A stretch of DNA of 19,326 bases from the NCBI GenBank assembly GCA_036525975.1, contig DATCZK010000178.1:1-19326 (forward strand), read 5' to 3'. Position numbers and translations under genes: made by a program. Shown here one piece after another: positions 15,162-19,326 of this stretch. A model generated the notes under the pieces. That model did not search any database, was not told the origin of the DNA, and saw nothing but the letters and a program-made list of their open reading frames with translations. Position 1 is the stretch's first letter. Every line of letters begins with the position of its first letter. The stretch comes from Quisquiliibacterium sp036525975. GTDB lineage: Bacteria > Pseudomonadota > Gammaproteobacteria > Burkholderiales > Burkholderiaceae_E.

Positions 15162-15728
15162 TCACTGCTCCGTGGCTGGTTGCGTGCGGGTGCGCTTCTC
15201 GTGGCCGATCGTGCCGGTGTGCAGGCCGAACGCGCCGTTGCGCCGGTCTTCCAGGTACCAGCGCAGGGTCTGCGAGACGGTGCGAAACGCAATCGCCTCC
15301 CAGGGGATGTCGCGCTCGTCGAACAGCCTGGCCTCGAGGCTCTCGGGCCCCGGGTCGAGATCGGGGCCGAGCATCGGGGCGTGGAAGAACATGTGCACCT
15401 GTTGCACGTGCGGCACGTCGAGGATCGAGAACGGCGCGCCCAGCTCGATTCGGGCCCCCGCCTCCTCCACCGTCTCGCGCGCCGCGCCTTCGCCCGTGCT
15501 CTCGTCGTTTTCCATGAAGCCCGCAGGCAGCGTCCAGTAGCCGTAGCGCGGCTCGATCGCGCGCCGGCACAGCAGGATCCTGCCCTGCCAGGTGGGGATC
15601 GTGCCCAGCACCATCCGGGGGTTCTGGTAGTGAATGGCCCCGCACGAGGGGCAGCAGTGGCGCAGCCGGTTGTCGCCGGCCGGAATGCGCTGCTCGACCT
15701 CGTGGGCGCAAGCGGGGCAGTACCTCAT
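15162..15728 (-). CDS. NUDIX hydrolase with N-terminal zinc ribbon
   Basis: A 188-residue hydrolase. The N-terminal zinc ribbon is C4-x2-C7 and C26-x2-C29 (RYCPACAHE, CCPSCGAIHYQNPR). The Nudix box is G70-x5-E76-x7-REUxEExG (84-91). It splits a nucleoside diphosphate linked to another group, such as ADP-ribose or NADH; the ribbon resembles that of NADH pyrophosphatase-like proteins, but the SQPWPFP-type NudC motif is absent. ATG 15728 puts the ribbon at the very N terminus; a start at 15794 would add 22 low-complexity residues. A TAAACT on the minus strand (15766-15761) is a possible -10 box. It leads the six-gene leftward run and is divergent from the tRNA. Confidence 0.9.
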   Translation of the reverse strand: MRYCPACAHEVEQRIPAGDNRLRHCCPSCGAIHYQNPRMVLGTIPTWQGRILLCRRAIEPRYGYWTLPAGFMENDESTGEGAARETVEEAGARIELGAPFSILDVPHVQQVHMFFHAPMLGPDLDPGPESLEARLFDERDIPWEAIAFRTVSQTLRWYLEDRRNGAFGLHTGTIGHEKRTRTQPATEQ

Positions 15729-15847
15729 CGCGAGCTCGGTTCGGCGCGGTGCATCGCGCGAGTTTAGCAGCGCTGCGGCGGCTCGCTCGAGCAACCGCGC
15801 GCGCCGCGCGACGGTACGGCGCCCGCCGGCGCCGCGCGTTCGCCAAG

Positions 15848-15877
15848 TTGCCGCACGACGGCGCTTTGCGCTATACT
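15848..15877 (+). promoter_or_regulatory. Sigma-70 promoter of the initiator tRNA
   Basis: TTGCCG (15848-15853) and TATACT (15872-15877) are spaced by 18 bases. The predicted start point near 15884 leaves a short leader before the tRNA at 15891. Confidence 0.7.
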
Positions 15878-15890
15878 CGCCAGTTCCGGA

Positions 15891-15968
<78 letters not shown>

Positions 15969-15981
15969 GAACTCCCGAAAG

Positions 15982-16016
15982 ACGCCGATTCCCGCAGTGG
16001 AGCCGGCGTTTTTTTT
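15982..16016 (+). terminator. Intrinsic terminator after the tRNA
   Basis: ACGCCG (15982-15987) pairs with CGGCGT (16004-16009), and a run of eight T follows (16009-16016). The loop is long (16 bases), so strength is uncertain, but its position 15 bases after the tRNA is apt. Confidence 0.75.
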
Positions 16017-16154
16017 CGCCTGCCGTCTGGCCGCGCGCTTCGCGTGAGCGCTCGCGCGCGCGGCGCGCCGTGGCGCGCACGCTCGGCGCCGGCGCGTCGC
16101 GGGCCCGCCGAATGGCTCGCCTCGAACTCGGCGCGGGGGGGTGGCCGTCGGGCG

Positions 16155-16195
16155 GATCGCGAGCGATCGTTTCGCGCGGCGGGGAAAAGTTTTCC
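16155..16195. promoter_or_regulatory. Two small palindromes near the scpB promoter (possible operators)
   Basis: GATCGC-GA-GCGATC (16155-16168) and GGAAAA-G-TTTTCC (16183-16195) are both perfect. The second covers the proposed -35 box. They could bind regulators, but short palindromes arise by chance in such DNA. Confidence 0.3.
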
Positions 16196-16219
16196 GCATG
16201 GGGCAAAAGCGGATAGAAT
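16190..16219 (+). promoter_or_regulatory. Possible sigma-70 promoter of scpB-rluB
   Basis: TAGAAT (16214-16219, 5 of 6 to the -10 consensus) follows TTTTCC (16190-16195) by 18 bases. The -35 is poor. The predicted start near 16226 puts the hairpin at 16231-16257 at the extreme 5' end of the mRNA. Confidence 0.45.
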
Positions 16220-16230
16220 CGTGGTTTGCA

Positions 16231-16257
16231 GCCCGGAGCCACGGCATGTCTCCGGGC
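16231..16257 (+). other. 5' leader hairpin of the scpB transcript
   Basis: GCCCGGAG (16231-16238) pairs perfectly with CTCCGGGC (16250-16257) around an 11-base loop. It starts about five bases after the predicted transcription start, a placement that commonly protects mRNA 5' ends; no T tract follows, so it is not a terminator. Confidence 0.5.
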
Positions 16258-16436
16258 AGATCGCAGGCGTTAGTCGCTAGCGAAGCACGGCGCAGTCGGT
16301 CGTGCGGATCATCCGGCCGCGGGTCGGAGCCAACAGCAATGCAAACGCCGAGTACGAAACTCGTGTTCGGGCGCCGAGCGCACGCATCGTGTTCGAGGCA
16401 CGCCCGTCAAACCATTCTCTGAGCCGGAGCCGCGGA

Positions 16437-17171
16437 TTGAATACCGCGCAAGCGCGAATCATCATCGAAGCCGCCCTGCTGTCGGCGCCCCAGCCGTTGT
16501 CGGTGTCGGACTTGCGTCGCCTGTTCGACGACGGGATCGGCGCCGACACCGTCCGCGGGTTGCTCGAGGACATCGGGCAGGCCTGGCGCGACCGCGGCCT
16601 GCGGCTGGTGGCGTTGGCGGGCGGGTGGCGCTTCCAGACTTCGCCCGAGGCCTCGGCGCAGATCGCGCGGCTCAACCCCGAGAAGCCGCCGCGCTACTCG
16701 CGTGCGGTGATGGAAACGCTCGCGATCATCGCCTACCGCCAGCCCGTGACGCGCGGCGACATCGAGGAGATCCGCGGCGTGACCGTGTCGTCGAACGTGA
16801 TCAAGACGCTGGAGGACAGGGGCTGGATCGAGGTGATCGGGCACAAGGACGTGATCGGGCGCCCGGAGCTGCTCGCGACCACGCGCCAGTTCCTCGACGA
16901 TCTGGGCCTGAGGTCGCTGGAAGAGCTCCCGCCGCTGGCGGACGCGGCGGAAAGCGGCGAGGGCGGCGCGGTCGGCGCCGCGACGGATGACCCGAGCGCG
17001 TTGCACGACGCATCGCAGCCCGCGCAACACGATGCGGCAACCAGCGCGACGCCGCAGCCGGCGGCCGAGCAGGCCGCCCTGGAGCTGGCCGTGGAGCCGG
17101 AACCGGGGCCGGGCGACGACGCCGGCGCCCGCGACGGCGGCGGGTCGCAGGCGGTGAACGGAGGAGTGTGA
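16437..17171 (+). CDS. scpB: Segregation and condensation protein B
   Basis: A 244-residue ScpB, the winged-helix subunit that joins ScpA and SMC in chromosome condensation. The N-terminal domain opens NTAQARIIIEAALLSAPQPLS, as in the family. The second winged helix has YSRAVMETLAIIAYRQPVTRGDIEEIRGV (adjacent blocks) and GRPELLATTRQFLDDLGL, which is strongly diagnostic. The last ~70 residues are Ala/Glu/Gln/Pro-rich and probably disordered. The start is TTG 16437, seven bases after GGAG. The longer in-frame version from 16302 adds 45 residues with no family match. scpA is not adjacent. rluB begins one base after the stop. Confidence 0.94.
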   Translation: MNTAQARIIIEAALLSAPQPLSVSDLRRLFDDGIGADTVRGLLEDIGQAWRDRGLRLVALAGGWRFQTSPEASAQIARLNPEKPPRYSRAVMETLAIIAYRQPVTRGDIEEIRGVTVSSNVIKTLEDRGWIEVIGHKDVIGRPELLATTRQFLDDLGLRSLEELPPLADAAESGEGGAVGAATDDPSALHDASQPAQHDAATSATPQPAAEQAALELAVEPEPGPGDDAGARDGGGSQAVNGGV

Positions 17172-17172
17172 G

Positions 17173-18813
17173 TTGAACGACGATCAGGCAGGGGCAGGCG
17201 ACGCGGCTTCCGGTTCGCAGGACGGCGATCGTCCGGCGGGCGCCGAGGGCGACCGCGGGGGCGGCGGCGGCCCGTCGGAAGCCGGCAAGTCGCGCGGACC
17301 CAGGCGCCGGCGCGGCCCGCGCGGCGGACGCCGGCGCAGCAAAGGGAAACCCGGCGGCCGGCCCGAGGACGGCGGGCAGGGCCCCGCGCGCGACGCCGGC
17401 CAGCCCGGCCCGGACGAGGGCGTGCAGCCGGTCGCGGAGCCGGGCGCGGAGCCGGGCGCGCAGTCGGGCGCGGAGCCGGGCTCGCAGCCCGAGCGCTCGC
17501 GCCAGCCGGTTGAAGACGATCCGCTGCCCGTGTTCGCGCGCGACGCGGTCGTGGGCGTGGAGATCGGGCGCGACAACGACCGCACGATCCCGGTCGACGA
17601 CGACGAGACGGCCCCCAAGCTGCACAAGCTGCTGGCCGACGCCGGCCTCGGGTCGCGCCGAGACATGGAAGACCTGATCATCGCGGGCCGCGTGTCGGTC
17701 AACGGCCAGCCCGCGCACGTGGGCCAGCGAATCGGCGCGAACGACCAGATCCGCGTCAACGGCAAGCCGATCCGGCGTCCGGCGCTGCCGCCGCCGACGC
17801 GCGTGCTGCTCTATCACAAGCCCGCCGGCGAGATCACGAGCCGCGACGACCCCGACAAGCGCGCCAGCGTCTTCGACCGGCTCCCGCGGATCAAGGGGGC
17901 GCGCTGGGTGTCGGTGGGCAGGCTCGACTTCAACACCGAGGGGCTGCTGATATTCACCACCTCGGGCGATCTCGCGAATCGCCTGATGCACCCGCGTTAC
18001 GGGTGGGAGCGCGAGTACGCGGTGAGGGTGCTCGGGCGCATCGACGACGAGGCGCGCGAGAAACTGCTCGCCGGCGTGGAACTCGAAGACGGGATGGCGG
18101 TTTTCAGCCGCATCGACGACGTGGGCGGCGACGGCGCCAATCACTGGTACCGGGTGCTGATCTCCGAGGGGCGCAACCGCGAGGTGCGCCGGATGTTCGA
18201 AGCGGTCGACCTCACGGTGAGCCGCCTGGTGCGGATCCGCTTCGGCCCGGTGGGGCTGCCGCGCGAACTCACGCGCGGGCGTTGGGTGGAGTTGCCGCGC
18301 GGCGACGTGGCGGCACTGCTTCAGGCGGTGCGCAAGGGCGCGGCCGAGGGCGCGTCCGAGGGCGGCGAAGACGACGACGACGAGCACCTGGTCGACGACG
18401 AGGACGCCCAACCGATGTTCCACGACGAGCTGCGCGAGGAGGTCGTGCCCGAGCATCACGACGACGACGAGTGGCAACCGCGCTCGGCCGACGCGCACCT
18501 CGAGGGAATCACCCGGATGGTGCGTCGCGGAGACCCCGGCAACGCCGCGGGCGCACGGCGCAAGCGCGCGTTTGGCGCGCGCGGGGGCGGCGGGCCCGGC
18601 GCGGGGCCCGCGACGCCCTCGGGCGGTTTCCCCCCGAGCGGCGGGCGCAGAACGCAGCGCGGGCGAGGAGCGGGCGGCGGCGTAGGCGCCGGCGGCCCGC
18701 TCGGGCAGGGGAAGGGCGGCGGGAAAGGCGGTGGAAAACAGGGCGGAAAAGCCGGTGCAAAACCGGGGGGCGGGCCGCGCCGGCGGCGCAAGCGCTCGCC
18801 AAGCGGTCAATAG
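17173..18813 (+). CDS. rluB: 23S rRNA pseudouridine synthase RluB with long tails
   Basis: A 546-residue RluB-type synthase; family members modify U2605 of 23S rRNA (E. coli numbering). The S4 RNA-binding domain spans about 148-195 (KLHKLLADAGLGSRRDMEDLI). The catalytic domain spans about 208-385: LLYHKPAGEITS, then GRLDFNTEGLL with catalytic Asp252, then GRNREVRRMFEAV. About 145 residues precede the S4 domain: a basic Gly/Arg stretch (RRRRGPRGGRRRSKGK) and short GAEPGAQ-type repeats. About 160 follow: an acidic block (EDDDDEHLVDDED), then Gly/Lys/Arg-rich repeats (KGGGKGGGKQGGK). Both tails look disordered, and E. coli RluB is near 290 residues. TTG 17173 has GGAGGAG six bases upstream, a strong reason for this start. 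Confidence 0.94.
   Translation: MNDDQAGAGDAASGSQDGDRPAGAEGDRGGGGGPSEAGKSRGPRRRRGPRGGRRRSKGKPGGRPEDGGQGPARDAGQPGPDEGVQPVAEPGAEPGAQSGAEPGSQPERSRQPVEDDPLPVFARDAVVGVEIGRDNDRTIPVDDDETAPKLHKLLADAGLGSRRDMEDLIIAGRVSVNGQPAHVGQRIGANDQIRVNGKPIRRPALPPPTRVLLYHKPAGEITSRDDPDKRASVFDRLPRIKGARWVSVGRLDFNTEGLLIFTTSGDLANRLMHPRYGWEREYAVRVLGRIDDEAREKLLAGVELEDGMAVFSRIDDVGGDGANHWYRVLISEGRNREVRRMFEAVDLTVSRLVRIRFGPVGLPRELTRGRWVELPRGDVAALLQAVRKGAAEGASEGGEDDDDEHLVDDEDAQPMFHDELREEVVPEHHDDDEWQPRSADAHLEGITRMVRRGDPGNAAGARRKRAFGARGGGGPGAGPATPSGGFPPSGGRRTQRGRGAGGGVGAGGPLGQGKGGGKGGGKQGGKAGAKPGGGPRRRRKRSPSGQ
17430..17493 (+). repeat. rluB: Short in-frame Glu-Pro-Gly repeats within rluB
   Basis: Imperfect 12-base units encoding Gly-Ala-Glu-Pro or Gly-Ala-Gln-Ser recur four to five times around residues 87-106. 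Replication slippage is the likely origin. Confidence 0.6.
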
Positions 18814-18824
18814 CGGGTTATAAT
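18796..18824 (+). promoter_or_regulatory. Promoter of the rimP operon
   Basis: A perfect TATAAT (18819-18824) lies 17 bases after TCGCCA (18796-18801, 4 of 6 to the -35 consensus). It overlaps the last codons and stop of rluB. The predicted start is near 18831. Confidence 0.65.
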
Positions 18825-18837
18825 TCGGCGATTACAA

Positions 18838-18866
18838 GCGCCCGGTCGGCGGAGTACCGTCGGGCG
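18838..18866 (+). other. First leader hairpin of rimP
   Basis: CGCCCG and CGGGCG can pair as a 6-base stem around a 16-base loop that contains a smaller CGG/CCG pairing. It lies between the promoter and the terminator hairpin. Confidence 0.4.
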
Positions 18867-18878
18867 TGCTCAAAGAAG

Positions 18879-18904
18879 TGGGCTGGCTCAGCCCATTTTT
18901 TTTT
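18879..18904 (+). terminator. Strong intrinsic terminator or attenuator in the rimP leader
   Basis: TGGGCTG pairs with CAGCCCA (18879-18895) as a perfect 7-base stem with a 3-base loop, followed by nine T (18896-18904). It is about 50-65 bases downstream of the predicted start and 54 bases before the rimP GTG. So it can end rluB transcripts and also stop new transcripts early. Confidence 0.85.
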
Positions 18905-18957
18905 GGTGCGCGCCTGGGGCCGGGCTTCTTGGTCTTTGTTTACGGAGGCGCGCGCAG

Positions 18958-19326
18958 GTGAGTTCGGTAGAGGCGATCGTTGAGCGCACGCTCGCGGGCA
19001 TGGGCTACGAGCTCGTCGACCTCGAGTTCGCCGCCAGCGGCTTGCTGCGCGTGTTCATCGACTCTGCGGGCGGAATCCGGATGGAGGACTGCGAGCGGGT
19101 GAGCCACCAGCTCAGCAGGGTGTTCGAGGTCGAGGCGGTGGAGTATCGGCGTCTCGAGGTGTCCTCGCCGGGGCTGGACCGGCCGCTGAAGAAGGCGGCG
19201 GACTTCGAGCGCTTCGCGGGCGCGCTGGCAACGGTGAAGTTGCGCCGTCCGATCGAGGGGCGGCGCAATTTCGAGGGCGTGCTCAGCGTCGAAGGCGACG
19301 GGCGCTACGGGCTCACGCTGCTCGAC
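18958..19326 (+). CDS. rimP: Ribosome maturation factor RimP (N-terminal part, runs off the window)
   Basis: The first 123 codons of RimP, a 30S subunit assembly factor. The family pattern is clear: VEAIVERTLAGMGYELVDLEF, then LRVFIDSAGGIRMEDCERVS, then EYRRLEVSSPGLDRPLKKAADF (adjacent blocks). The following FERFAG and GRRNFEGVL begin the C-terminal SH3-like domain. The gene is cut by the window end; usual length is about 150-170 residues. The start is GTG 18958, nine bases after GGAGG. In most proteobacteria nusA and infB follow, not visible here. Confidence 0.94.
   Translation, partial: MSSVEAIVERTLAGMGYELVDLEFAASGLLRVFIDSAGGIRMEDCERVSHQLSRVFEVEAVEYRRLEVSSPGLDRPLKKAADFERFAGALATVKLRRPIEGRRNFEGVLSVEGDGRYGLTLLD

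Larger units (their letters stand above)
16017..16436. other. 420-base gene-free leader region before scpB
   Basis: No convincing gene is present; open frames here give Arg/Ala-rich products. The left half is extremely GC-rich. The right half holds a candidate promoter, two small palindromes and a stable hairpin, listed separately. scpA, often the partner upstream of scpB, is not here. If the promoter is right, scpB mRNA has an untranslated leader of about 210 bases. Confidence 0.6.

Noticed and set aside
16044..16280. Small frames between the tRNA and scpB, including 16141-16422
   Set aside because: Low-complexity Arg/Ser/Ala products, no ribosome site, and overlap with the promoter region.
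18003..18983. 326-codon plus-strand frame overlapping the end of rluB and crossing the terminator
   Set aside because: Frame-shifted shadow of rluB; Arg-rich and passes through the T9 terminator.

Overview
The window reads as chromosome of a high-GC betaproteobacterium, most likely Burkholderiales or a close relative. The evidence is the very high third-position GC, the aat-bpt-pyrD cluster, the scpB-rluB-rimP run heading toward a nusA-infB type operon, and an initiator tRNA with an A72 acceptor end. Non-ATG starts (GTG, TTG) are common.

Left end (1-3925, mostly + strand). An unrecognised small or truncated reading frame comes first. It is followed by a secreted diheme cytochrome c (604-1509) and a Tat-exported three-domain type multicopper oxidase (1552-3036), which form a plausible periplasmic electron-transfer pair. 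After a 334-base gap comes a cysteine-dioxygenase-like cupin (3371-3925).

Middle (4009-11380), an accessory metabolic block read in two directions from a 92-base intergenic region. Leftward (- strand) lie a B12-binding radical SAM protein of the DUF4080 type, an ornithine cyclodeaminase/pyrroline-2-carboxylate-reductase-like enzyme, a DadA-like FAD amino acid oxidase, a class V PLP enzyme and an AhpD-like (carboxymuconolactone decarboxylase fold) protein with a degenerate active site. Rightward (+ strand) lie a cobalt-type nitrile hydratase alpha subunit, beta subunit and accessory protein, chained by ATGA overlaps. The oxidase and reductase suggest D- to L-amino acid interconversion through a cyclic imine. 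The link to nitrile hydration is only positional. This is the least ordinary part of the window.

Right-centre (11340-15728, - strand), one compact six-gene unit: NUDIX hydrolase, Tat-exported Rieske protein, aat, bpt, pyrD and a PCu(A)C copper chaperone. Gaps are 1, 22, 22 and 10 bases, then an ATGA overlap. aat and bpt are the two N-end-rule aminoacyl transferases. The start region of the chaperone gene carries an in-frame 15-base tandem duplication.

Right end (15848-19326, + strand), information processing. An initiator tRNA-Met has its own promoter and terminator. Then come scpB behind a long structured leader, rluB with large low-complexity tails, and the start of rimP. Between rluB and rimP sit a consensus -10 box and a strong intrinsic terminator, which together resemble a premature-termination leader for the rimP operon.

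Nothing here is clearly a mobile element, CRISPR array or prophage. All functional calls rest on motifs recognised by eye; no database search was run.
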